Positions 45,558 through 57,640 of a stretch of DNA of 64,000 nucleotides are shown piece by piece (position 1 is the first letter of the stretch; each line of letters begins with the position of its first letter). The notes below the pieces were generated by a model, which worked only from the letters and a program-made list of their open reading frames with translations, searched no databases and was not told where the DNA came from. This stretch comes from Rhynchosporium graminicola. Taxonomy: Eukaryota > Ascomycota > Leotiomycetes > Helotiales > Ploettnerulaceae. The position numbers were made by a program, and so were the translations under genes. The stretch is from positions 2,160-66,159 of the forward strand of contig FJUW01000078.1 in assembly GCA_900074885.1 (NCBI GenBank), in the 5' to 3' direction.

Positions 45558-47895
45558 GTTGATGGATGGAGGAATGTAAGGTGGTAGTGAAGTTGAAGAT
45601 CGAAGGGTTATTAGAGGACTGAGATTGGAGTTGGTTTGAGAGAGGTTGAAAGCGGTGCACTTGATATGGCCGAAGTTTGTTGTTGTTGTTGCTGCTGAAG
45701 AGAAAGAGAAGGGTTTGAAGTCAAAGAGCTCGAGTCTCGGGTTGGCCTAGTAGCTTCTCAGATTATTGATTCGAAATAGTGAAACTATATGGCTCAATTG
45801 TGAATAAGGGAATATACGTAGCTCGAAGGTGAATAAACCAGTTTACAGAATTAAACATCCCAGCATGTATCTCCTAGATAATATATATAGCTCGATATGA
45901 GAATATCAAGGTCTAATAAATCAAACGATTCCAAAATCATTTTATAATATTCAATAGTAATCTTATCCTGATCGTCCTTAGTCTTTCTAGATTTTTCATA
46001 ATCTCAATGTTCAAAGGAATCAATAGAAGCCTATTGATGGATAGGCTTATTTAAGCCTTCGAGTATATTCAGGCTTAATCATTCTAGTATTTAAACTCGA
46101 ACAGATAAAATCAGAATCAAGATTACACTTATTGAGATTAGATACCTAGTATATCTAACTGCGGATAAGCGAAGCTAAGTAATCAAAGACTACGATTTTC
46201 TTTCATGTCCTAAGAGTAGTCCTATATAATAGCATATCAGGCAGAAGCAGAAACATAACAAGTAGCTCTCGAAGACTCCCAGTCTCTCACTACAATACAA
46301 GTCTTCGTGATGCGAGATGAATGATTTTCATAGGCTGGAAAAAGGGTGATAAGAGAATCTAGCTTTATTGCCACACAAGTTGTCGCACAAGGCGAAGTCT
46401 TGTTCGACTTCGGTTGTTCGGCGTTGAGGCGACTTTGAATTTTCAGAACGACCACTCGAACGATTTATATTACAAATAATTCTTACTGATATTACATAAG
46501 GAAGGTGGTTGCCAGCAGGATATTACCGCACTTCGGCGTGGGAGACGTCTTATTATTTCAAAACTTCCGAAATCGCCTCGCAAGTCATCAGTTTGACTTT
46601 ACAAGTCCTTCAACGGCTCAGCATCCTTGGCACGTCTTTGCTCCTTCCTTAGGCCATACACGGCCAACTTTTGATGGCTAAATGTGTGATTTCAGTATGC
46701 CAGTCCCAGATTGTGGTTCCAAACAAATATTCGGTATAGTGTTTGGTGCCCGCCTTTGCGAACGCTCTTGCCTGCAACTTCTACTGCTGGAGCAATCGTG
46801 CCATCTTTTTGAACTAAACATAAGAAATCGAACAACAGACTTTGATATCCTCTATGTTCGTTCCACTTTATCAAGCTTTCGAGCTTGCGAATGTCAAATT
46901 CAATGTGCCGAAGCTGCTGTATCAGCAAAGAAAGAAGCAGAAACTCTTTTCGGTGAAACCACAATGTGTCATACACGGACCAGGCGGGAATCAGCCTCTG
47001 ATTCTTTTGATACTCGCCTTATATTGATACCAGTCTTCGATTTCCTGGATGCTTTTAGGCTTTGGGGATATTGCATGCTTTCTTGCCCGAAACGGAGACA
47101 GAGGCTCGCTTAGCAAAGTGAAGGGGATGGAGGCGAGGATTTGTTATCCGCAGTGGAGGCCGAGATGTGAACTAAATTCGTTAGTAGTTGGCCGAGACTA
47201 CCATTATATCCTTTAACGACTCTGGATTTCCACCTACATCTAACAAAAACAGCGCCATGCTCAGCGGCCATCCAACCATAATCTCTCTAGACCTATCCAT
47301 ATGCGCTGTTCTGCTCGATTTCTATGTCTTCGGCGCCACGAGTAACTTGAAAGATCTACCAGACCATCTTATCTTGCGGTCACCAGTTCCCAATATTTCA
47401 GGCCATGTTTGGGGTTTGCGTAGCGCAAAGTCAGGTCCGTTTTGTGCCTCCTACATCCCACTCGCACAACCAAAACGCACGTCTTCATAGCTTCACAAGT
47501 ATGTGCTGCAGCTGGAGTACTTGTCGTTTTTATCATCCTGCTTCTTCTTTCCTTACGCATGTTCCTTGCTTTTCAGCCTGACTGGAACGGAACAAGGGAC
47601 TAAGACTGGAAAGCAAAGTGCTCTGCGTAACGTTACTTCTAGCGCTCGTGTTGAAGATTTTGCCCGATAGTGTTTTTATACAAGCTCTTTTGTGCGCATA
47701 TTCAAAACTGTTGCAGCGTGGATCTCAGGAGCTGCCTTGCTTGTCATGTACTTTCCTGGTAGACTTGAGAACGAACAATGAAGATTTTTTTGACTCGTAC
47801 AGGCATTTTATATCGATACCTAAATAGCTTACAAGAATGAATTTCTATTATAAAGTGTCATATGTATTCAAAAGTGGAATCATCTCAGGTAGCTG
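45558..47895. other. intergenic, no supported gene
   Basis: AT-rich from 45.8 to 46.2 kb. Overlapping ORFs of 143 (+, 46,682-47,113) and 94 codons (-, 46,692-46,976) exist. The minus-strand frames there look like a fragmented relic, but no family is recognisable. Confidence 0.45.
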
Positions 47896-49675
47896 CTATG
47901 CCGCATCCTTAGCCAAAGCCGCCTCATCCAAGCTGACCAACTTAGGACCCTCGTAATCGCTTTGCCTCCAGAACCAAAACCCAGCGACAAATAAAGTCAT
48001 ACCACCGACGATCAAAGACGACCAGTTCATAACCGCGATGCTAAATGGGCTGGAGGACGGGAAGCAGAAAATGACGATGAATGCAATCATGTAGATGCAG
48101 CTGATGGCGTTGACGATGTATCCGATGGCGCCGTGCATCCAGAAGTAGCCGGGTTGGAGTTTACGGCCGCTTAGGAGATGAGGAACGATTGCGCAGAGGT
48201 AGGAGAGCGTGGAGAGGATGATGAATGATCCGACGAAAGCAGCAAATGCGACTGTGGATCCGACGTAGATACATCCCATGACCGTGCAGATGACTCCGCA
48301 GAGAACGGTGGCGTTGAAAGGGTTGTGGAAGCTTGGGCTGATTTGAGCGAAAAATGGTGCAAATGGTGTGGCGTGGTCTCGAGATAGTGTCCAGAATGTT
48401 CGACCAGCTGTGATGTAGCATCCAACACAAGTGACGAAAGTTGGCAAGAATGTGACGAGCAAAAGACCAACAGCCCCGGCGTTAGTTCCGGTGGCTTGAC
48501 GGTAAATGTATGCCAATGGGAAAATTGAAGCTTGCTTAAAGATGGCGTCCAAATCTTGGATAGAGTAGAAGAGCGAAATCAAGTATGTGAAGGCAGTGAT
48601 GAATCCAATAGCATATTGAAACAACATAGCCTTCGGAATGTTACGACTAGGACTACGGAAAGTTAGCAAAATGCTAGCTCAACATCTGATTGCATACTTA
48701 CTTTGGGATCTCTTCAGCAAGATGAGAGACACAATCCGGAGTACCGACAGCGAAAGCGCCATTGAGCATTCCAGCTACAAAGGTGAATCCATCGCTGTAC
48801 CCAGCTAAGTTCCGCCATTCTTTCCAAACGAAGTCGTTCGAAGCATGTCCAACACCATTGACCGTTGGCATGGTAGCACAGACCACAATGCAGGTGAAAA
48901 CACCTGCAATGATAAGGAATCCACCGATGTTACCAACCAGAGGGAGCGATCTGTTGCCAAATAGAACGATGAAGCAGCAGAGCCATGTGCAAACCACATA
49001 ACTGACAAAGGTGTGCCATGGCTTCGAGATATAGTCGGGGTGGAACATGGCATACATGGACACTGTCTGGTTGGCAAGAATACTAGAGATAGATGCTGCG
49101 CCGAAGACCCAGGCGAGGAAATTCCACCATCCAGCGAAGTATCCTACGGGACGACCATATCTTCCAGCAGTTACCGAGGCCCAGTGATAGACTGTGTCGT
49201 GTCAGTGATGAACTTTTTCGATAAACCAGGAGGTTTCTTACCTCCACTGGAAGATGGCATTGCCGAAGCCAGCTCGGCGATTGAAGCGGCAATAAGCCAG
49301 TAGCATACTGAGACCGCAATACTGTTCAAGTCAGCTTGAAGCCCCCATCCCAGCGACAGAATATTCTTACAACTCATACAAGACACCTGGCGGTCCGCCA
49401 TTGTAGATAGCAACGATCTGATAATGTTAAATCCAATAACCTGCCAGCAGACGTTCGACATCACTTACTACACTGCCACCGATAGCAACCCAAGTGTTAC
49501 CCGTCGTGATAGCGACGGCGCACAGACTGAGCAGCGAGAAGTTGCGCTCAAGCTCTTGCTTATGTCCTGATGGATTGATTAGAATTTCTCGCGAGTGCTC
49601 CGGCGATGGCGGAGGAGATGCTCTATCGGATGCTTTGGCGCTCGAGACTATTCCTTCCTGCTTTTCGTGTTCCAT
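47896..49675 (-). CDS. APC-superfamily permease (choline/amino-acid transporter type)
   Basis: Five exons on the minus strand: 49,675-49,469, 49,417-49,371, 49,321-49,242, 49,191-48,702 and 48,652-47,896, giving 526 aa with about 12 membrane helices. Junctions rebuild AIGGSV|IVAIYNGGPPGVLYE|F-IAVSVCYW, SAMPSSSG|VYHWASVTAG and EEIPN|PSRNIPKAM, all conserved in this subfamily. The N-terminal 45 residues are hydrophilic and the first helix begins FSLLSLCAVAITTGNTW. The NGGPPG loop and EEIPNPSRNIPKA motif are typical of the fungal Hnm1/Uga4 branch (choline, GABA or other amino acids) at the plasma membrane, working by H+ symport. Substrate cannot be read. An upstream in-frame ATG at 49,705 would add 10 residues. 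Confidence 0.88.
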
Positions 49676-52054
49676 CTTGTAAAAGCTTGAGGAATAGCAA
49701 CGCAATAATGTCTAAGAATTGCTGGAGGTATCAGATATCGACAAAGAAGCATGAAAGGAATAAAGCTGAGATGTAAACTTTATGAACGAAGGAGGAAAAG
49801 ATCAACGCGGCCGGTGCAGAAGACATACGATCAAATATCCCGTCTCGCACTTCGCGGCCCTACATGGATTGAGAACATGGGATGAGGTCCATTGGATGAA
49901 GGTGTTAGCCGGAGTTAAATGAAGCTCTCCCGGCCTGTCAAACGGATGATAGCAGTGGAGCTAAAGATGCTAAATTGGGCCTAGGAACACTGCCGGGCCC
50001 TGCGTCAATGAATCCTCGCTTAACGACTTAGCGAATTCTCCCTTGTTTATGTTGAATTTGCTTTGCCTGCGACTTCTTGAGCACTCGGAAAACTCATTCC
50101 AAAATGCTATCTGTCGTTTTAAGCAATCATCCCGTCATTGCATATTCAACGCCAACGGCCCGTTTCGTGGCGCCATCTGTGCTCGGGACATGTCAGTGTT
50201 GGGGGTTTAAGGTTAGTCCGAAGCGGGCTTATCCTTGACAGCTGGCTGCTGCCGCACGCAGCCAAGAGTATTCCCGAGGGCGGGTCCGGATTGGGGCTCC
50301 CCGCGAGGCGTTGTTCGCCGGAGACTTTATATGGAGCCGAGTACATTTCAATAATGGGCTGTCAGAAGCATCAGGGACGACCCATTGTCACGAACTATTG
50401 GTCATAAGATGTTGTTCTACTTAATAGAGTTCGATCAAACAGACAGACATGAACTTTCTTCCTTGCAATCTTTGCTTTCTTTCCTGCATCCTGCAGTAGT
50501 AATACGAAGTTCCCATCTTTAACTGAAACTTGAATATGTGATAACGGAAATCCCACGAGTCAAAATATAAAGTTGAAAGAAGGTTTGCGAATCCAGAGGA
50601 ACCGCACTCGTGGAGCAGTGTCCTTCAACGGCGGCCCACTTTTAGAACCCCTAAATGAGAATAAGCGAGTTCTATTATCTTATCAGGGCTCATGTGAGTA
50701 TCTTGGCCCGAAGGCACGGCTTTCACAGGTTGTATGTAAGACAATGTTCGCAACAAGCCCCCGACGTGGGAGGACGTACCTGTGGCCAATACTTGCTGCG
50801 GGCCGGAAGAAAGGGAAGTGAGTGATTCGTTACCGAAGACAAAACCAAACCCCTAATGTTCTTCGGGGGGTGAGATGGCTGGCCTGTAGATTTGGTGTTT
50901 CGGATTCTGGTTCCTGGTCTAGATGATATGTTTTTAGAAGGCTTCTCCCGCTTGTGGCGCGCAGATGGTGGTGAATCGCGAGTCACGGATGGCTGCTTTC
51001 TTTGGTGTCGTATTGGCAGCAGCCACTTGGAATAGCACTACCGAGTGGTTGTTTATGTGCCATAAGTTTTACCAAATATTGCTTGGAGAGATAGTCTATC
51101 AGAGTCAGAAAACTCAGTTGTCTTTCAAGGAGGCTACTTAACTCCCTGTATATTCCGCACACATATGAAGTCTTAGTCATTCTTAATGCAGGACTTCCTT
51201 TGCGGAATATTAGATTTTGTTAGCCCCCACGATGTCACCTTGATCGCTGCACACTGAACAAACAATGTTCCACAATTCTGCCCAGAGCAGATGAAATTTG
51301 GTAGCATGCCCTGTGTTTATTCCTCTTCCTCGACACTTTTCTCAAATAAGGGACAGAGCGGCTGCCTCATAACGTCAGAAGCTGACATACCCTAGAGTCA
51401 TATTCCTCCCGAACCCCTAAGTTCCCCTGCCTGCCTAGCATCATCTAATCCAATCAACCAGATCTGTAGACGGCCAAAGGAATACCAACAAAGGTGACGC
51501 AAATTTTCGACAGAGAGACCGGCTTTTCAATGTTCCCCAAGGCTCTCCATGTTCCCGAGGAACTAGAGTCTAAATTGAAGTAAAGGAGGACTGGCCACGG
51601 ATTTTGAACTGCACTTCAAGCCTTACTGTTATCTATGACCCCACCATCCTCCTCAATTCTTCGCCTGAAAGTGTCAACACACCAAGTGGGGTGGGTCGTT
51701 ATGCCTTGTCGGATCCTCCTCACCGAGATTCACCTCACCTTTGTAGCGGAGCCCAACTGTGCGAGAGTTTACTAACCACACCAGAGAATATTCCGAGTCT
51801 CAATCGAGCACCGCCCCTGACAATACATACTTGGAGAGGTCTTCAGGGATCTGAAATTGATCTAAGGAACCCTATTCCCCCATCAAGCCCAAGCCGACTT
51901 GATCGACTGACTGTAAGTATTCGCAAATGAGATATCCCATGTGTTGAGTTGACGAACTCACCTTCCTTTGAACAGCAAAGATCTTCTTGTCGTCCGTCCG
52001 CGTCTTCGCTTCTTAATTTCAAACTTTCAACACTCAACTTCAACTTTCTTCGCG
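49676..52054. other. intergenic, no supported gene
   Basis: About 2.4 kb holding the permease upstream region and the leader of the next gene. ORFs of 65-108 codons are unsupported. The 150 bp before 52,055 are pyrimidine-rich, like a fungal 5' leader. Confidence 0.5.
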
Positions 52055-53318
52055 ATGGCCGAGACAGCAGAGGCTTTCGCGCGCGAGACATGGACGCTCT
52101 ATGGTGTTTCCTGCTGTCTGGTAGTATTGCGATAGTACGTCCAATGAATAACTCTCGCAAGCTTTGCTCTACAGGAAATAAACTAACAAGAGTTCAGCAC
52201 TGCCCGAATCCGTCGATTTGGCATCATGAACCTGCAATTCGATGACTACATGATGCTCAACGGCATGATCTGGTATACAGTTATGTGTGTAGCTTTCAAC
52301 AAAGTCCAGTCGGGAGGTGGATCGAACTACATGACCGATGATCAGGTGCTTGCCCTGACGCCAGAGATTATTATTGAAAGAATTCGCGGCAGCAAATGGG
52401 TTTTCGTGACTGAGCATTCTATGTTGCTAGCTATCTGGAGCATGAAAGCTTGCATGTTGCACCTTTACGCAAGTATCACGTACGCATAGATCAATCACGA
52501 CACAGCATCTGTTTTAGCGCTGACATTGTAATAGCCAGGGACTGCCTCAGAGAAGATATGTAAACTACGTCGCGTTCTACACCGCGATCAGCTTTGTAGG
52601 ATGTGAGATTGCTCTCTTCACGGCTTGTACACCAATATACCAATACTGGGCCGTACCACCCGCGAACTCTCAATGCGCCACCTACCAATTCTTCGAGATC
52701 ATCCAAGGCTCCCTCAACATCCCCGGAGACATCGCCATGCTCGCAATCGGCATCCCAATCCTCGCCTCCATCCGCCTGCCAATTCAACAAAAAGCCATCC
52801 TGCTCATGATCTTCGGCATGGGATTCTTCATCATCATCTCCGCCATCCTCACGAAGATCTATTGTCTTGTGCCCGGGCTGATCTCATACATCTACATGAA
52901 CTGGTATTTTCGCGAGGCCTCAGTTGCAGTCTACGTCACCAATCTCCCTACCATCTGGCCTCTACTGCGCGAGGTCTTCCCCGCTATGCAGTCATGGGGA
53001 TCCTCCAAGACGAAAGTAACTTCCAACCCCATGACGGGCTCGAAAGGATGGGGCGGTACCGGAAAGGGAAGTCGTGCGAGGATCAACAGTGTAGATGGAT
53101 TTCAACTTTCGGGTTTGAATAAGGGGGGTGTGAAAGCCGAGAGCCAGGAGAGGATCAATGATTCGGATTCGGCAGAGTGTCAGGAGGGAAGGATCAAGAT
53201 CCAGAAGGATGTTACGTTTGAGGTGAAGACGGAGAGGGTTACGCCAGATGATGAGGAACAAGGGAGAAATGGTTGGAAGACGAATGATATCCAGACAAGT
53301 GTGAGAGGTGTGAACTAG
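52055..53318 (+). CDS. second fungal rhodopsin-domain membrane protein
   Basis: Three exons: 52,055-52,134, 52,198-52,479 and 52,535-53,318, giving 381 aa. Splicing joins LR-Y|TARIRRFG and YASI-T|QGLPQRRYVNY. Hydrophobic helices include YGVSCCLVVLRYT, MMLNGMIWYTVMCVAF, MLLAIWSMKACMLHLYA, FVGCEIALFTACTPIYQYW, MLAIGIPILASI, AILLMIFGMGFFIIISAIL and a final ASVAVYVTNLPTIWPLLR. The order, ARIR after helix 1, LQFDDYMML, the C-TP-x-x-x-YW loop and the NLP-x-x-WPLLRE end match the fungal rhodopsin domain family. A Ser/Gly/Lys-rich cytosolic tail of about 110 residues follows. The ligand is unknown. It is not a close copy of the 34.4 kb protein, since motifs agree but not residue by residue. Confidence 0.87.
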
Positions 53319-53932
53319 ATGGATGGCCTTGTATGCTATTGGATAGGAATTATGCGGGTTTGGCGCTAGCAAGAATGGTGTTATGGTACATGAACGAGCT
53401 TTAATGGATCTTTGAATTATTGCCAGTGAGCAATTGTCACCTCGTCAAGGTTTGTGGCGTCTGGGTAGAGGCTCCTCGGGTTATCTAACAGTACCGTAAT
53501 TTCGTTCTTGAAAGCCTGCTGATCGCTACGTCAGCGACAATGTCCTAGAATTGCATATAAGCAGGATAGGTGTTATCACAACGGAAAAGTGTTGTTATTA
53601 TGTCGTGCTCTCGTCCGAATAAATAAACGTTCTGGCGAATTCTCGCGTCAACCCTGCCAATTCCTCAGTTCATGGACATGTTCCAAACCCATACTGACTC
53701 GGAGCAAGCAGATACTGAGCGAGGCGAGGCTTCAGCCAAATCTCTGCTCCATGTCACTTCACAAAAGTTTAATTGAGGCAGTCCTTGGCTCTAGCTATGC
53801 GTCCTAATAGTATGTCTCACCTTTTTGTGATTAGCTCTCATTACTTGACGTAAAACTTTTGAGCTGTTACGACATAAAAGTCCGGATCAAAGCCCACCCG
53901 GCTGAAGCCCTTCCCACGCATATAAGAAACGA
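53319..53932. other. intergenic, no gene seen
   Basis: 3' side of the rhodopsin-domain gene and end of the NACHT pseudogene. No recognisable features. Confidence 0.5.
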
Positions 53933-56900
53933 TCAAACTGTACCAATTGATCGAATGCTGCGACTTGAAACCTCTGATTGGCTCTCCTCTTCTGCGTCAG
54001 ATGTGGTTTCAAGTACTGTTGAGTAGTCTAGATTGGACGGCAGCTTCACAAGCCATTGCCGTGCTTTTGGATACTTCCATCCAGACACCAAGTTCTCCTT
54101 TAGTCCTAGATCTTCCAAAGCCTTGACAAGATTACCACCCAGATCGATGACCATATGACTGCATGCCTCAATTGTTCCCCCAGGATTGTTCAAATCAGTA
54201 GGAGAAGAGCCGTGTCGGACTGGGGCATTCTCTAGAAGCTACACAACCAACAATCATTTCCACATAGCATTCCTTACATATGAAAATGCCATGTGTAATG
54301 ATGTCGGAGAAAGGCAGAGCGAGGCGAGGGAGTTCCGGGAATGATAGTGTTCTTTTCCATTGATATCACCGAACATTTCCGCTAGGATTGTAACTTTTTG
54401 AGCTTGCTTGGGAGCATCGACACCTCGGCGCCATGTCGATCAAGAGCCTCCGCAATTTGAATGTCCTCAGTAGCAGCTGCTATCGACAACGGCATGCCAA
54501 AGGGCGTGCATTTCAGGCTGTACTTGTACTGGCACAAAAGATTCACAATAATACTATCACCGGGCTGGACCAACTCAATGATTGCAATAGAGCCTTTTGA
54601 GTCGGGCATGTCGGGATCGACGTTAAATTTCGAGAATGTCTGAACAACAGCCAGACCAGGCCGTCTAACTGCCAAAAGAAATTGATCTTGAAAGCTTCCC
54701 AGGAGCGAAGGAGATTGGTAGAGGAAACATGGTAAGTAGTAGTTCGAGAATTTGGGATCTCGAATCAATGGTAGTGGCGATCTTCTTAAAGTCGAGAAGC
54801 ATGCCATACTTTATCAGGAATGCAAGCCCCGCAGTATATTCCTGGCGTACTGCTTTAGAGACTATGTTATGCTGGTCCGTAGGCGCAATAAAGAACTGCA
54901 GAATCCACCGGATCAAGAGCAGGCACTCCAAAACCGACGACCTTTCATCCGCGATGGCATCCGCCAAAGAAGATAGGTGTTCGGCAGAGTTGGGGAATAG
55001 CCCGTCTACTCGGTAAACTTTATAATAAGATAAATTGCGCTCTTGACGTGGTTTGCCACAGTGACAAGTGAGAGTGCATCCATCATAAGAGAATTGTCGC
55101 TCACTAACAAGCGAAGCGCGTCTTGGGAGAGGTTTTGGAGAAACCCCACCTTTGTGAAACCATTTTTCAGAAGATATTTGATGACTCCAGTGGCTTCATA
55201 TTGTGCCATGGCATGAAGGATGACCTGGAAGGGCATTCTTGAAACGTTGATTTATCAAATTCTTCGAATGGTTCAAGACTTCGAGGTTGCGTTGCTGACA
55301 TGCCCACATCAGCCGAGATAGAAACCAACAGTCGACTGAGATGGAAGGGTACTTTTCCTTCTTCCCCAAGATAACATTCTCCAAGTCATCAAGAACTCGT
55401 AAATCCTGGAGCCTTCCATCCGTAATTGACTGGAAACTAGACCCGGCAATGCGGTCTAGCAAATCTTTCATGAAAAGTTGTTCATTGCTCCTCAGGATCA
55501 TCTCGAGGAGGTATAGGTGATTTTACGCAACGGCCCAGCCAATAAGAAGCATAGCTGTCACCTCTTCTGTGGAGTTTTCCTTCGAACTTTCTGCTGGTAG
55601 CCAGTGCCGATAATTGAACATCAATTCTTTCCAGGATATCAAACAGGCAAAGAGTCGAACCCTACGTTGTCCAAAGGTGATGTCAAGCGTGGCAAGTGGA
55701 TAGAACTGCGAGGTATGATACAGCCAGTGTGCAACAAATTACTCGAGGACCGTAAATGTTATCGGTGCTTGTACTCTCGGCTTCGTTCTGTGGCTGAACA
55801 GTCTTACGATGTCAGAATGTATCTTGTGGCCCCATACCGCACGCAATACCTGTGCTGGTTTGCGGCCTGTCGGATGAGGTATCATCAAAGGCTGCTAGTC
55901 GCAAGCTTATCTAGGGCAACAAGCTCTGTGTTTATATTGCTTTTGTAAGCTGTCAAGGTATTATCGAGGTTTGAAAAAAGTTGAGATAGGCGAGACAAAA
56001 ATATCCAGCCATCACATTCGCCTCTCTGATCGAGAAATGGAAGCAATTCGGTGTATCTTGCAGGCGGTATTGCTGGACTGTCAAATGTGCCAGTATCGCT
56101 ACATGGACTACCTCGTCGACGACGACTAGATTCCCACAAGCCCGAACCAGACGGTTGAAATTTGTAGGTATCTTTTCTTGCGTTTATTCGTCATCATCGA
56201 GGCTAAAAGCAACACCCTCACGCAGCTCGTCAGCTCGCAGAGGCTGACGGGCACACACTATACACTTCAACTTTCGTGAGATCATTTCGCGCCGATCAAA
56301 GCCCTCAATCTTTCCAAGGAGTCTATCGTTGGTCTCAACAAGACTTTTGCAAGTTCTTCGGGACGAGCTCAATAGTATAGTCTGTTTCGGCCTCGCACAG
56401 GTCGCAAAGCTGTAATTCTACCTAGAGAAACCTTTATCTTGTCAGCATTAATAGTAATAATGAGAACTAAGCACTTGCATTCCTTGGGCACCCCATACAA
56501 ACTCATCAACAATACTCCTTTATAGCGGCGTCACCTAGCACTAGATTTCCCTACATGAATCGCTGCTTCGTAGATGCTTCGACATATTGACAAAAGTAGG
56601 GCTAAAGAGCGAATCGGTAATTAATATCCGATTAAAAGAGATATCGGACTTGAGTCGCAATAAAAATTGGCGATCTTCTTGGCCAATCATGAAAAGCTTG
56701 ATGATACTCGGGGCATCATTGAGCATCTGTCTAAAAGGATTGACAGGCGATCTTCTGAGATTCGCCTGCTCTTTCACCAAGACCGTCGATCAATATGAAA
56801 ACGGAAGTAGTGCAGACATCTACACATTTCAGCAAAAGATCTAAAGCACAGGAGGGACTAATCAGTCGAGTTCTATCATGGCCTGGATCCTCGATTGCAA

Positions 56901-57640
56901 TAGCAAGGTGGTTCGGGGACAACCTCGATGGTTTCACCAGCTGTCTTGCTAATTTTTCAAAGAGGTTTGGGGAATAGAGTGTGCGTTTATCTGCATAATC
57001 GCAGGAGTATTATATGACAGTGTTGTTGTTTACGAAGCGGTCGACGATGCTTGATGAAAGGATAGACTTTCCACATCCCGCTGTCTTAATTAGACTATAT
57101 GTTGAAAGAAAAGCTCAACAGGGAGCTTACGCATCCCTAAGCAGCACAATACTGATAAGGATAAATTTCTTGACCCCAACTTTTTCAATTGGCTGTCCTT
57201 CACAAGTCATGTGCCTGTCTCCGCGTATCTTGCGGCTTTAAGCTTTCGATGCTTGTCCTCATAACCCATTGTAAAGAATCTCGAAAGCAATCTTTGTTCG
57301 CGTCCGTTCGCAAAATGAATGATCTCTTTTCTCTCGTTGCTCTGCAGCTTCGATCATATGGTAGATTCTGCCCATCTCGTCGAAAGTTTTCTGATGATTC
57401 CCGGAAACACTCCACATCTTCATCGAATTGACGATCTAGGGTTATAGGTTTTCAAAACCTTCGCAAGGATAATGCTGTCTGCTCTTAGAGTATCTTTCGG
57501 AATTGAGCCTACAGCACGATGATATCGAGATATGCATTCGACGTGCTTGGGCGAGGCGTTGATGTTTCTCCCTACCATAGATACGCTCATATTCGCCTGA
57601 GAAAAGTTAGCAGATGCTACCACCAGGGCAAGGAGCACAA
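53933..57640 (-). pseudogene. decayed NACHT-WHD-ankyrin (NLR-like) gene
   Basis: Minus-strand frames read, 5' to 3': a pre-NACHT region near 57,280-57,200 (RKLKAARYAETGTWLVKDSQ); Walker A TAGCGKSILSSSIVDRFV at about 57,085-57,030; CDYADKRTLYSPNLFEKLAR; Walker B TTSVFILIDGLGE near 56,790; then, in another frame, FRQMLNDAPSIIKLFMI; then KLKCIVCARQPLRADELREG near 56,230, the winged-helix-like block of fungal NACHT proteins. Ankyrin-like pieces follow down to 53,933 (IAEALDRHGAEVSML and VIKYLLKNGF). A TAA lies just before CDYADKR, and a frameshift follows IDGLGE (about 56,740), with further breaks downstream. Intact relatives are intracellular STAND NTPases linked to heterokaryon incompatibility and regulated cell death. 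No whole frame remains. Confidence 0.75.

Noticed and set aside
46682..47113. 143-codon ORF on + as a gene
   Set aside because: Overlapped by a similar-sized frame on the other strand, with no motif in either; not distinguishable from chance or an old relic.
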